NCBI GenBank assembly: GCA_965218235.1
Contig: OZ244595.1
Span: 1,240,001 to 1,304,000, forward strand
Source: CADCWK01 sp965218235
GTDB taxonomy: Bacteria > Chloroflexota > Chloroflexia > Thermomicrobiales > UBA6265
Direction: 5' to 3'
Length of the DNA stretch: 64,000 nucleotides
The notes beneath the pieces were generated by a model that searched no databases, was not told where the DNA came from, and saw only the letters and a list, made by a program, of their open reading frames with translations. The translations under genes were made by a program, and so were the position numbers. Numbering within the stretch: the first letter of the stretch is position 1; the number at the start of each line of letters is the position of its first letter. Of this stretch, positions 54,429 through 63,146 are shown piece by piece.

Positions 54429-54722
54429 GTGAGAGCCCGACCCGCAATCGTCATCCAGTCCGATTCGTTTGAAGTTGACGATGACACGGTCATCCTCGTG
54501 GCGAAAACGAGCGATCTCACTTTGCCGCTTCTTGGGAGCCGCCTACTGCTCCTGACGGGGAGCGTTGAGCATCTCGCGCTCAATACCCGTACGGACTGCC
54601 TGATCCTTCCGGAGAAGGTACGGCAAGTTCCAGTCGCAAGAATCGGCCGCCTCATTGGACGATGTCCAGAGACGCTCATGCTCGGGGTTGATCGAAGTCC
54701 GCGCTTCGTCCTCGGTCTTTGA
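54429..54722 (+). pseudogene. N-terminally truncated PemK/MazF toxin remnant
   Basis: This 97-residue reading frame matches the middle and end of MazF/PemK ribonucleases: RPAIVIQSDSF, DTVILVAKTSDLTLPLL, then LPEKVRQVPVARIGRLIGRC and VDRSPRFVLGL. The conserved N-terminal strand with its RGDIW motif and Arg is missing; the frame upstream is basic and closed by a stop near 54376. No antitoxin ORF is seen. The local sequence is less G+C-rich than its neighbours, fitting a transferred and decayed toxin-antitoxin locus. Residual activity cannot be excluded if the short form folds. Confidence 0.6.
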
Positions 54723-54862
54723 TCCTTCAACCGACTCTGACGCCCCACCGTGTCGATACTCGTGCTACGGTCACGCACTACGTGTGAGACCGATCGCTGT
54801 CCCGGCCCATGGTCGGGGGCGAAAGACGACGAGCGCCACGACGGCGCGGGGAGTGACGGAAC

Positions 54863-56044
54863 GTGAAGATCACGTCGGTGGAGACGGCCGTCATCGAGGG
54901 CAACTTCGACTGGGTTCTGGTTCGGATCGGGACTGACAGCGGCGTGTCAGGCCTCGGCGAGGCATACTGGGGGGCCGGCGTCGCCGAGCTGGTCCAGAAG
55001 TGCGCGCCGGCGCTGATCGGGGAGGACCCGCGAAACATCGGCAAGCTCTACGAGAAGCTGATCCGGCGGATGTCCGGGGCCGGCTCGCAGGGCGGCGCGA
55101 CGGTGACCGCAATCAGCGGGATCGAGCTCGCCCTCTGGGATCTCGTCGCCCGGTCGCTCGACACGCCGATCTCGACGCTGTTCGGCGGGCGCTTCCGCGA
55201 GAAGATTCGGATCTACGCCGACTGCCACTCAGGCGACGACGAGACGCCGGAGAGCTGGGCCGAGAAGGCGCGGGAGGTCAAGGCGCAGGGCTTCACCGCG
55301 ATGAAGTTCGACCTCGATGTCTTCAACCCGTTCAAGGACCGGCACGACATCTCCGAGGGGCTCCTGGCCGAGCGGGATCACTGGATGGAGCCGTACAACC
55401 GGACGATCTCCTCGCCAGAGCGGGAGTGGATGGTCTCCGTGGTGGCGGCCGTCAAGGCGGCGGTCGGCTCGGAAATCATGCTGGCGATGGACCTGCACTG
55501 GAAGTACACCGTTGGCGACGCGATCAAGTTGGCGAAGGAGCTGGAGCGGTTCGACCTGCTCTGGCTGGAGGACCCCGTGCCGCCCGAGAACCTCGAGGCC
55601 CACGCCGAGGTCCAGCGCAACACCTCGACGCCGATCTGCACCGGCGAGAATCTGTACCGCAAGAATCAGTACCGGCCGCTGATCGAGCAGCAGATGGTCC
55701 GGATCATTGCGCCGGATATCCCGAAGATGGGTGGGCTGCTGGAGGCCAAGAAAGTCGCCGACCACGCCGACCAGTACTTCATCCCGATCGCGCCGCACAA
55801 CGTCGCGTCGCCGGTCGGGACGGTCGCCGCCGCCCACATGTGCGCGGCGATGAGCAACTTCCTGGTGATGGAGTTCCACGCCAACGACGTCCCATGGTGG
55901 TCGGAGTTGGTCGAGGGCGACCCGGTCATCAGGGACGGCTTCATCCACCTCAACGAGGCACCGGGCCACGGCCTCACCCTGAACGAGACGGTCGCACGGG
56001 CGCATGCCAGGCCGGGCACCACGTTCTTCGGCGAGGTGGTCTGA
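54863..56044 (+). CDS. Mandelate racemase / enolase-superfamily sugar-acid dehydratase
   Basis: This 393-residue enolase-superfamily enzyme is probably a sugar-acid dehydratase of the galactonate/altronate type. The N-terminal cap has GEAYWGAGVAELV. The barrel has GFTAMKFDLDVFNPF (general base Lys region), metal ligands in LAMDLHWKYT, LLWLEDPVPPEN and PICTGENLYR, and the C-terminal IAPHNVASPVGTVAAAH with a catalytic His. GTG 54863 has GGAG about 9 bases upstream. It lies downstream of the second sugar ABC operon, with which it may act. The exact substrate cannot be told from sequence. Confidence 0.88.
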   Translation: MKITSVETAVIEGNFDWVLVRIGTDSGVSGLGEAYWGAGVAELVQKCAPALIGEDPRNIGKLYEKLIRRMSGAGSQGGATVTAISGIELALWDLVARSLDTPISTLFGGRFREKIRIYADCHSGDDETPESWAEKAREVKAQGFTAMKFDLDVFNPFKDRHDISEGLLAERDHWMEPYNRTISSPEREWMVSVVAAVKAAVGSEIMLAMDLHWKYTVGDAIKLAKELERFDLLWLEDPVPPENLEAHAEVQRNTSTPICTGENLYRKNQYRPLIEQQMVRIIAPDIPKMGGLLEAKKVADHADQYFIPIAPHNVASPVGTVAAAHMCAAMSNFLVMEFHANDVPWWSELVEGDPVIRDGFIHLNEAPGHGLTLNETVARAHARPGTTFFGEVV

Positions 56045-56118
56045 CCTCGTGCGGTCCCCTGTTGCGAGCCGCTTTCGACCTCCCCAACACTGGGGATGAA
56101 TCTGGATCGGCACGCAAG

Positions 56119-56142
56119 AAAATCCCCGGGTCACCGGGATTT
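56119..56142. terminator. Bidirectional hairpin between convergent genes
   Basis: AAATCCC(C)GG and CCGGGATTT pair around GTCA, with A and T edges on both sides. It suits termination of both the dehydratase gene (+) and the secreted-protein gene (-). Confidence 0.6.
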
Positions 56143-56147
56143 GGCGC

Positions 56148-57218
56148 TCAGGCCACCCGACCTGATTCGGAGTCGTCGATCAGGGAAGAGCAGTCCACCG
56201 CCTCGAAGTCGTCACCCCGGATGCCCTCCTGGAGCGCGTGAAGGTCGTCGTTGTCCCAGCGGTCATCCGGGGTCCCGGAGGGGAACCAGTCACTGCCGTT
56301 GTCGGCCAGCAGCATCCCATAGGTCTTGAGCGCTTGGAAAATGATCTGGTTGGTCGGCGAGAACCCGTCGATGTCGACGCCGGCCTTGAGCCGGAATCGC
56401 TGGCCCATTGGCGGAGCCCCGGCCTCATCCGTGGCGCCGGCCTGGTGGCGCGCTGGCCAGACATAGGTCTTCCGCGTGAGCGAGGCGGGGAAGCGCAGGG
56501 CATGGGGGATGACACCGGCGTCGATCTCGTCGTACCGGACGAGCCCCGGCAGGATCGGCAGCCCGGCGGCGTCGGCCGAGGTCCATTCCTCCGGTCGGAG
56601 GTCGTTCGAAGTCAGGTCGAACCGTGCCCCGGACGACGCCTGCCACGACCCATCGGGCAGTGGGGCGGCGTCGTAGAGCTCATAGAGGAAGCACGTCCCC
56701 TCCTGCAACAGGATCAGATGCGCGTCCGATCCGCCTTCGATTAGCGCATCGGCTGGAATAGGGTACGGTCCCTCGTCGCTCTCCTCGGCGACATCGAACG
56801 CGACGTCGACCTCCGGCTGGTCGGCCGGCACCACGACGAACGGGATCCCGAGGGGCACCCCCTCGTATTCTCCAGACCCGAAGTCCGGGTGGAACGCGGT
56901 GTCAGGGCCGATGCTGGTCACATAATCGTCCGAGTGCTCATGCACGGGCAGGTCATCGACCGGAGTGTTCCAGATGTTGTCCGGTAGAAAGATCGGGCAG
57001 TCTTTCGGGACTCCCTGCACCCGCGACGGCGCTCGGTTCGGGCTCAGATTCCGGATGAGCGGCGTTTGCGGCGTCGCGTGCGCGTCAATGCTCCTGACCC
57101 CGGGGACACCAGCCAGCAGGCCGCCGACCACGCCGCTCGCGAGCAGCCGCCGACGGGTCGGGCAACTGAGCCGATGGACGATGCTGGCGGGTTCAGCGTG
57201 GAAGGCGTGTTCGTCCAT
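56148..57218 (-). CDS. Tat-exported protein of unknown function
   Basis: This is a 356-residue secreted protein. The signal has a twin-arginine motif (TRRRLLASGVVGGLLAG) ending near DAHA. The mature part opens with IFLPDNIWNTPVDDLPVHEHSD, visible in part as DNIWNTPVDDLPVH. It continues with SIGPDTAFHPDFGSG, GIPFVVVPADQPEV, EESDEGPYPIP, LYELYDAAPL, ALRFPASLTRKTYVWPARH, MGQRFRLKAGVDIDGFSP and LKTYGMLLADNGSDWF. The DNIWN, HPDFG and PYPIP motifs recur in secreted actinobacterial and chloroflexotal proteins of unknown role. ATG 57218 is set by GGAG about 8 bases upstream. Confidence 0.75.
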   Translation of the reverse strand: MDEHAFHAEPASIVHRLSCPTRRRLLASGVVGGLLAGVPGVRSIDAHATPQTPLIRNLSPNRAPSRVQGVPKDCPIFLPDNIWNTPVDDLPVHEHSDDYVTSIGPDTAFHPDFGSGEYEGVPLGIPFVVVPADQPEVDVAFDVAEESDEGPYPIPADALIEGGSDAHLILLQEGTCFLYELYDAAPLPDGSWQASSGARFDLTSNDLRPEEWTSADAAGLPILPGLVRYDEIDAGVIPHALRFPASLTRKTYVWPARHQAGATDEAGAPPMGQRFRLKAGVDIDGFSPTNQIIFQALKTYGMLLADNGSDWFPSGTPDDRWDNDDLHALQEGIRGDDFEAVDCSSLIDDSESGRVA

Positions 57219-57415
57219 GTTCGATCTCCGTTGCGCGCCACTCTCGCGGCCGGACAATCCCGGCGGTCGATACGACGAGTGTCATCGCTTCAGACATTGG
57301 GGACGTGAGCAAACTTACGCACTCGCGGCGAGATCGTTGACGCAAGTCCGAGGCTTGCCGGTCTGTCGCGGTCCGGCGGCACGGCATCGGCGTCGTGAGG
57401 GCAGGAGGATCGAGC

Positions 57416-57868
57416 ATGGCAACCCAGCAGATGACCGACGACGAGCGCGACGCATTCCTGGCCGAGCCCCACATCGGGGTGCTGAGCGTGGCGAGCGACG
57501 ATGGGCGTCCACCCCACACCGTGCCGCTGTTCTATGGCTACGAGCCCGGCGGCAACCTGACCTTCTACACGCAGACGCACGGGCGGATCGCCCGGAAGAC
57601 GCGACTGATCGAGGCGGCGGGGGCTGTCACGCTGAACGTCCAGAAACCGACATATCCCTACCGTTACGTGACGATCGAAGGCACCGTGATCGGGGCCGAC
57701 CGGCCGCCGGCGCGGGAGCAGATGCTGGCGATCGTCGGCCGCTACCTGCCGGCTCGGGGCGCCGCGAAGTTCGTCGACACCGAGCTGGGCCATCCGGATC
57801 AGCGCCTCGTCCTGTTCACCGTCCGGCCCGACCGCTTCCTGACATTCGATGTCAGCAAGGCAGAGTGA
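57416..57868 (+). CDS. Pyridoxamine 5'-phosphate oxidase (PPOX)-fold family protein
   Basis: This 150-residue flavin-binding split-barrel protein, FMN- or F420-dependent in other members, has MTDDERDAFLAEPHIGVLSVASDDGRP (in part HIGVLSVASDDG), HTVPLFYGYEPGGNLTFYTQTHGR, VTLNVQKPTYPYRYVTIEG and a C-terminal FTVRPDRFLTFDVSK. These fit the PPOX class. ATG 57416 has AGGAGG 7 bases upstream. The enzymatic role is unknown. Confidence 0.8.
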   Translation: MATQQMTDDERDAFLAEPHIGVLSVASDDGRPPHTVPLFYGYEPGGNLTFYTQTHGRIARKTRLIEAAGAVTLNVQKPTYPYRYVTIEGTVIGADRPPAREQMLAIVGRYLPARGAAKFVDTELGHPDQRLVLFTVRPDRFLTFDVSKAE

Positions 57869-58056
57869 TTCGCCGCCCGTGGCGTTCGGGCAAGAACCGC
57901 GCTTGACCGGCCACCAATAGTCCGGCGCAATGACGGGTGATTCGGCTTGGGGTGCCAAGAGACCGGTTCGATCCCTGTTCCGTGTTCTTGGATCCGCGGT
58001 AGAAAACCAGCGTCGTTCAGCCGGCACGCTTCGCTGCCCTTCGGGGCCGGTCCTGC

Positions 58057-58410
58057 TCAGTAGCTGACGCGGAAGTTGCCGATCAGGGTGATGATGTTGC
58101 CGTCCGGATCGGTGATCGGGCAGATTTCGACTCCGTTGCTCACCGGCTGGATGTCGCCGGCCGTGATCCCACGACTTGATACCTCCTGGACCTGAGCGGC
58201 GAGGTCGTCGACGGCCAGGTTCATCAACCCCTTGCCCGCCCGGTCCGGGTCTAACGTCACCTGAAGCCAGCCATTCGTCGTCAGGCGCCATTCGATCAAC
58301 GACTCCATCGGATCGTTGTCCGGTTCCCGTCCGATCAGCCGGGAGTACCACTCCCGGGCAACCGCGATATCGGCGACTGGAACGACGGCCAGCAGGTGCC
58401 CGATCGTCAT
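58057..58410 (-). CDS. VOC-family (glyoxalase/bleomycin-resistance fold) protein
   Basis: This 117-residue single VOC domain has VPVADIAVAREWYSRLIGREPD, NGWLQVTLDPDRAG, NLAVDDLAAQVQEVSSRGI, and PITDPDGNIITLIGNF, the typical beta-alpha-beta-beta-beta pattern. Usual C-terminal metal ligands (DPDGN context) are only partly conserved, and the first-strand ligand position is a Val/Pro region, so it may be a binding rather than catalytic member. Confidence 0.75.
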   Translation of the reverse strand: MTIGHLLAVVPVADIAVAREWYSRLIGREPDNDPMESLIEWRLTTNGWLQVTLDPDRAGKGLMNLAVDDLAAQVQEVSSRGITAGDIQPVSNGVEICPITDPDGNIITLIGNFRVSY

Positions 58411-58677
58411 CTTTTACTCCATTCGATGCGTCCGCCCCTGCCAGCGGAACTCGCCAAGCTCGGTCGGACCAACGGGCGAACTGATCCAGCCGGGTCAGTC
58501 GGACGGTGATGGGAAGTCCAGCAGGATGCGGTCCAGTGCTCGGTGGTACTCCAGTCAAGCCTCGGCACCGCCGCAAGGACAGTTCTGATCACCGGGTCGC
58601 ATCGACGTTTCGCTGGCTCAGAACCCGTGGTAGCCTGCCAGACAGGTATCCGGGGAACCCCTGCGACGGGAGAAGAG

Positions 58678-60408
58678 ATGGCGGACGCAACGAACATCGT
58701 CGAGCGGCACTACCTGGCGGAGAGCGCGGACTGGCGGCTGGATCGCTACTATCGCTACGGCGAGCTGACCGAATTGATCCGGGGCTGGGTCGAGCAGTAC
58801 CCCGACATCGCAACGCTCAGCAGTATCGGCAAGAGCGGCGAGGGGCGCGACATCTGGCTGGTGACGATCACCAACCGGGTGACCGGTCCGGACACCGAGA
58901 AACCCGCCTACTATGTGGACGCCAACATCCACGCCGGCGAGGTGACCGGCTCCTCGGTCGCCCTCGGCAACATCCACTTCCTGCTCAGCCGCTACGGCAG
59001 CGATGACCGTGTCACCCGGCTGATCGACGAGACGGTGGTGTATGTCATCCCCCGGATCATGGTCGACGCCAGCGAGGTCTACCTGACGACCGCCGAGCGG
59101 ATGCGATCCTCGATCCGGAACTACCCGGAGGAGGAGACCCACGACGGCATCCAGATCGCCGACATCGACGGCGATGGCGTGATCGGTTACATGCGGGTTC
59201 CGGACGCGGACGGGCCGTGGAAGGTCTCCACGAAGGACGACCGCATCATGGTCCGGCGCGGCGCCGACGAGTTCGGCGGGGACTATTACTTCGTCCACCC
59301 CGAGGGTCTCATCGAGAACTTCGATGGTGGCACCGTGACGGTTGCGCCCGCGAAATGGGGGCTGGATCTCAACCGGAACATGCCGCGTGACTGGAAGCCC
59401 GAGTGGACCCAGAAGGGCGCCGGGCCGTACCCGCTCAGCGAGCCGGAGACGCGGGCCGTCGCCGACTTCATCCTGGCCCACCCGAACATCCACGGCTCAC
59501 AGCACTACCACACGCAGTCCCGTGTGATCCTGCGGGCCTCGGCGCTGCGGCCGGACGACGAGCTGCCGGAGCACGACCTGCGGACCTACAAGGCGATCGG
59601 CGCGATGGGCGAGCAGGAGACCGGCTACCGCTGCGTCTCGATCTTCCACGACTTCGCCTATGACAGGAAGAAGCCGATCTACGGCTCGTTCCAGGACTGG
59701 ATGTTCGACTACGTCGGCGTCTTCTCGTTCGCGACCGAGCTCTGGAGCCTGCCGATGGAGGCTGGCTGCGAGGTGACGGACTTCATCAAGTGGCCCCAGG
59801 AGCGGACCGAGGACGACGACCTGAAGATGCTCCACCTGCTCGATCAGCAGGCCGGTGGACGCGGCTTCACCCCGTGGCGGGCGTTCGACCACCCGCAGCT
59901 GGGGCCGGTTGAGATCGGCGGGTGGGACTTCAAGTTCGGCATTCAGAACCCGCCGGGCCCGTTCCTCGAAGGGGAGATCAACCGGAACGTGCCGTTCACG
60001 ATCCGGGCGATGGGGACCGCGCCGAAGCTCCGGGTGATCGGCTCCGGCGCCGAGGTGGTTGGCGAGGGCGTCTACCGGGTCTGGGCGACGATCGGTAACG
60101 GCGGCTTCCTGCCGACGTACGGCAGCGACACCGCCAAAGCGACCGGGCAGCCGAAGCCGATCCGGGTCAGTCTCGACCTGCCCGACGGCGCGACACTGGC
60201 CTCGGCCTCCGGCAAGGCCGAGCAGGAGATCGGCCATCTGGCCGGGCGCTCCAGTCAGCACACGGCCCTCGCCCAGCGGAGCGAGTACCCGAACCTGAGC
60301 CGCAAGCTCGTCGAATGGGTCGTCGCGGCTACGGCTGGGACGGACCTTAGGATTACCGCCGGGACGCCACGAGCGGGGACAGTCCGTACGACCGTGACGC
60401 TCGGGTAG
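58678..60408 (+). CDS. M14-family zinc carboxypeptidase-like protein
   Basis: This 576-residue metallopeptidase-like protein has zinc ligands H85 and E88 in NIHAGEVTGSS and a distal His in SQHYHTQSR (about residue 274). The catalytic glutamate occurs in FATELWSLP (about 353). LDLNRNMPRDW supplies the substrate-binding Asn-Arg pair. A C-terminal domain (about 420-576) contains beta-rich VPFTIRAMGTAPKLRVIGSG. There is no signal peptide from ATG 58678, which has GGGAGAAGAG upstream; the longer frame from 58543 is not a plausible signal either, so a cytoplasmic location is suggested. That is unusual for the family. Confidence 0.85.
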   Translation: MADATNIVERHYLAESADWRLDRYYRYGELTELIRGWVEQYPDIATLSSIGKSGEGRDIWLVTITNRVTGPDTEKPAYYVDANIHAGEVTGSSVALGNIHFLLSRYGSDDRVTRLIDETVVYVIPRIMVDASEVYLTTAERMRSSIRNYPEEETHDGIQIADIDGDGVIGYMRVPDADGPWKVSTKDDRIMVRRGADEFGGDYYFVHPEGLIENFDGGTVTVAPAKWGLDLNRNMPRDWKPEWTQKGAGPYPLSEPETRAVADFILAHPNIHGSQHYHTQSRVILRASALRPDDELPEHDLRTYKAIGAMGEQETGYRCVSIFHDFAYDRKKPIYGSFQDWMFDYVGVFSFATELWSLPMEAGCEVTDFIKWPQERTEDDDLKMLHLLDQQAGGRGFTPWRAFDHPQLGPVEIGGWDFKFGIQNPPGPFLEGEINRNVPFTIRAMGTAPKLRVIGSGAEVVGEGVYRVWATIGNGGFLPTYGSDTAKATGQPKPIRVSLDLPDGATLASASGKAEQEIGHLAGRSSQHTALAQRSEYPNLSRKLVEWVVAATAGTDLRITAGTPRAGTVRTTVTLG

Positions 60409-60579
60409 CCAGGCGCCTCGCCCTATCGGGTCTGTTCGGTCGTTCGGCGATCGGCAGTCGGCTGGAATGAAGGCGGTAAGCTGCGACCCGACAGGAAACC
60501 CGGAACGCGGCTTCGTCGTCAGGGGGAGATACGCCATGGGCTCCAGGGCAGCCGGGCTGGCGCCGCGACGCGGTCATCG

Positions 60580-61242
60580 ATGACCTGGCGGTATCGGGAC
60601 CGTCGCGACGCCGGCCGCGTGCTTGCCACACTGCTCGGTTCCTACGCCGATCGGGCGGAGGTCACCGTGCTGGGCCTGCCGCGGGGCGGTGTTCCGGTCG
60701 CCTTCGGGGTGGCGCTGGCGCTCGGCGCCCCGCTCGACATCCTGCTGGTGCGGAAGCTAGGCGTCCCGGGCTTCGCCGAGCTGGCGATGGGCGCGATCGC
60801 CTCCGGCGGCGCCTGCTTCCTTAACGCTGATGTCATCCGGGCCAACCATGTCCCGCCGGCCGTGGTTGAGGCGGTCACCGCCAAGGAGTGGCGGGAGCTC
60901 GAGCGGCGCGAGCAGCGTTACCGCGGTTCCGGGCCGGAGCCGGACCTCACGGGCCGGACCGTCATCCTCGTCGACGACGGGCTCGCGACCGGGGCCACGA
61001 TGCGAACGGCGATCGAGGCGGTCCGGGTCCGCACGGCCGGCCGCATCGTCGTTGCGGTGCCGGTCGGTGCTCGCGAGACCTGCGCCGCTATCGGGCGCAT
61101 CGCCGATGACGTGATCTGCGCGTTGAGTCCGGAGCCGTTCGACGCCGTCGGACTCTGGTATGAGGACTTCCGCGCGACCTCGGACGACGATGTGGTTGCC
61201 CTGCTGCAAGAGGCACGACATGACGACCGACCGGCCGAATGA
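60580..61242 (+). CDS. Phosphoribosyltransferase-fold protein
   Basis: This 220-residue type I PRTase has LGLPRGGVPVAFGVALALGAPLDILLVRKLG (in part LPRGGVPVAFGVALAL), the hood region GFAELAMGAIASGG, and the PRPP motif TVILVDDGLATGATM. A C-terminal AVPVGARETCAAI follows. This architecture, often fused to or beside a dienelactone-hydrolase domain, is common in Actinobacteria and Proteobacteria, and its substrate is unknown. ATG 60580 has no clear ribosome site. Confidence 0.82.
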   Translation: MTWRYRDRRDAGRVLATLLGSYADRAEVTVLGLPRGGVPVAFGVALALGAPLDILLVRKLGVPGFAELAMGAIASGGACFLNADVIRANHVPPAVVEAVTAKEWRELERREQRYRGSGPEPDLTGRTVILVDDGLATGATMRTAIEAVRVRTAGRIVVAVPVGARETCAAIGRIADDVICALSPEPFDAVGLWYEDFRATSDDDVVALLQEARHDDRPAE

Positions 61243-61367
61243 ACCCGGTTTCTCCGACCACCGATGGCAGGCTCGATCCAGACGATCGGTGAACGCGGTT
61301 GCGCCCGGCGAAGCAGAGCGAGAGCCATGGCCCGGTGGCGATGGCAATTGGCGACGCGATGGTAGCC

Positions 61368-62306
61368 CTACGCGTTGGACCTCGCAGCGCCCGGCGGCGT
61401 CGGCGGCGGGCTGTCCTCTTCGCCCGGCTCCGCGATGCCGGTGAAGGTCCGGTACTGGGCTTCGAGGTAGCGGCGGAGTCGGGGGATGATCGTCAGCGCG
61501 GCCAGCGACTCGCGGATGCGGCGCTCCTGGTCGGTGTCGGGCTGCTCGGACAACGACGGATAGATTTCCTGGGTCAGCGTCGAGCGAACGGTCGCGATGC
61601 AGGCCTCGACCGCCCGGGCCGTCGTCTGGTCGAGGTGGATGCGGTGCTGGTTGAAGTACTCGCCCAGCGCGAAGGCCGTCTCGCCGACCTCGCGCCAGTT
61701 GTCCCAGCGGAGCAACTCCGGCGCCAGGTCGGTCGGCACCCGGAACGATTCGCCTGGCAGCAGGATCGGGTTGGTCAGCGAGACGATCGAGAACTCGACC
61801 CGGGCCAGCCGGTCGTAGAGCTCGCCGAGGATGTCGGCCCGGCGGACGAACAATTGCGACGAGTCGTCCCCGGTGACGGCCGCGAGCTGGGGCGTCGCGC
61901 CGGCTTGGAGCGTCGCCAGCTCCTGCTCCCGGAGTGAATCGACCCGGGCGTCGAGTTGCTCACCTGATCGGCGGATCTGCTCGAGGACGAGGTCACGCTC
62001 CCGTTGGCTGGCCCGCTCGTTGGCGCGGATCTCCGACAACATCGCTTCCAGCTCCGTTCGACGATCCTGGAGATCGACGAGCTGGATCCGATAGTCATCG
62101 TACACGCCGCGGAGGGCGTCGGCTCGCTCGCGCGCTTCCGCCTCGGAGGCGCTGATCCGCTGCCGGTAGGCGCCAGAGAACAACTGCTGGCCGGCCTCAC
62201 GGAAGACGAAGACGATCCCGCCGAGCAGACCGATCAGGACCAGGGCGAGTACGACGGCAAGGGCTTCCACGGGCGACTCTCTGCGACGCACCGGAGAGCG
62301 CGCCAT
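61368..62306 (-). CDS. Membrane-anchored coiled-coil protein, function unknown
   Basis: This 312-residue protein has one N-terminal membrane helix (about 15-38, LAVVLALVLIGLLGGIVFVF). A long charged coiled coil (about 48-135, SASEAEARERADALRGVYDDY and RRTELEAMLSEIRANERAS) follows, then a folded C-terminal half with ELYDRLARVEFSIVSLTNPILL and ALGEYFNQHRIHLDQTTARAVEACI, and a Pro-rich tail. ATG 62306 lacks a strong ribosome site but is where plausible composition begins. The topology recalls RmuC-like or septal-ring proteins, without a diagnostic motif. Confidence 0.6.
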   Translation of the reverse strand: MARSPVRRRESPVEALAVVLALVLIGLLGGIVFVFREAGQQLFSGAYRQRISASEAEARERADALRGVYDDYRIQLVDLQDRRTELEAMLSEIRANERASQRERDLVLEQIRRSGEQLDARVDSLREQELATLQAGATPQLAAVTGDDSSQLFVRRADILGELYDRLARVEFSIVSLTNPILLPGESFRVPTDLAPELLRWDNWREVGETAFALGEYFNQHRIHLDQTTARAVEACIATVRSTLTQEIYPSLSEQPDTDQERRIRESLAALTIIPRLRRYLEAQYRTFTGIAEPGEEDSPPPTPPGAARSNA

Positions 62307-62680
62307 GACGTCCGGAACCGCCCGCCACGGTCGGCAGGGCAGCCGCCATTGTAGGCAGTTTGGGCTGATGGTGCAGCGGTCCCCCGTTGGTGAGCCCAAC
62401 CAGTGGGACGCCAGGGTCTCGCCATGGGACGCGTGCCGGCGGCTGCCTTGCCCACACCCACTCGTCCAGCCCAGGCTGGCGCCTCGTCTTGTCGCGACAT
62501 GGCAGCGGCGATTCAGGGGACGGCAATGGCGCCGCCAGCGGACGGTTCCGCTCGATAGCTCCAGCCTCATCTTTCGGTGACGGAGATGCGCCGCCCGTGC
62601 CCGAACTTCCCACTTGCGTTCTTTTCAAAAGTGGATACACTTGGGATCATTGTCGGTAGTTTCCGCAGGAGGGAGACGTG
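62307..62680. other. Intergenic region upstream of the CMD-family gene
   Basis: This 374-base divergent spacer has a probable promoter near its end: TTGCGT (62614-62619), 16 bases, TACACT (62636-62641). It overlaps the palindromic word CTTTTCAAAAG at about 62621-62631. Nothing else is supported. Confidence 0.45.
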
Positions 62681-63085
62681 ATGGAAGAACGCTACGAGCG
62701 AGGGTTGGCCGTCTATGCGAGTCAGTTCCGGATCGCACCGGAGGCGGTCGCTCCATGGTTCACCGAGCGCGTCGGCGAGCGCTTCGGCACGGAAACCATC
62801 CTCGCGGCGGCTGACGCGTGGGTCGATGACGAGTTGAGTCTGCGAGACCGCAGCCTCGTCGTCGTCGCGACGCTGGTCGTCCTGGGCGGTGCCGAGCAGC
62901 AGCTGCGAATGCACACCCGCTGGGCGATCGACCATGGCTGTACCGAGGGTCAACTCGAGGCGTTGGCGACGCTGCTCGGCGTCTTCGCCGGTTACCCGCG
63001 CGCAGGCAACGGGCTGACGATTATGCGCGAGGAACTCGCCGGGCTTGAGGCGGCGCAAGGATCATCCAGCTCGCTGGACGAATGA
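62681..63085 (+). CDS. Carboxymuconolactone decarboxylase (CMD)-family protein
   Basis: This 134-residue all-helical protein has LSLRDRSLVVVATLVVLGGAEQQLRMHTRWAIDHGCTEGQLEALATLLGVFAGYPRAGNGL, seen in motifs RDRSLVVVATLVVLGG and LRMHTRWAIDHG, which is the CMD core. The AhpD-type redox CxxC is absent, so a lactone-handling or structural role is more likely than peroxidase. ATG 62681 has AGGAGG 8 bases upstream. It precedes the metallo-beta-lactamase-fold gene by 61 bases in the same direction, probably one operon. Confidence 0.82.
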   Translation: MEERYERGLAVYASQFRIAPEAVAPWFTERVGERFGTETILAAADAWVDDELSLRDRSLVVVATLVVLGGAEQQLRMHTRWAIDHGCTEGQLEALATLLGVFAGYPRAGNGLTIMREELAGLEAAQGSSSSLDE

Positions 63086-63146
63086 CGCGGTGACCAAATG
63101 CCAGCGTCGGTTGACGCCGGCGCAATGGACAACGAAGGAGATCGAT

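Noticed and set aside
57964..57974. GGTTCGATCCC, a tRNA T-loop-like word
   Set aside because: Flanking bases do not form a T stem, and no acceptor, D or anticodon arms can be built around it.
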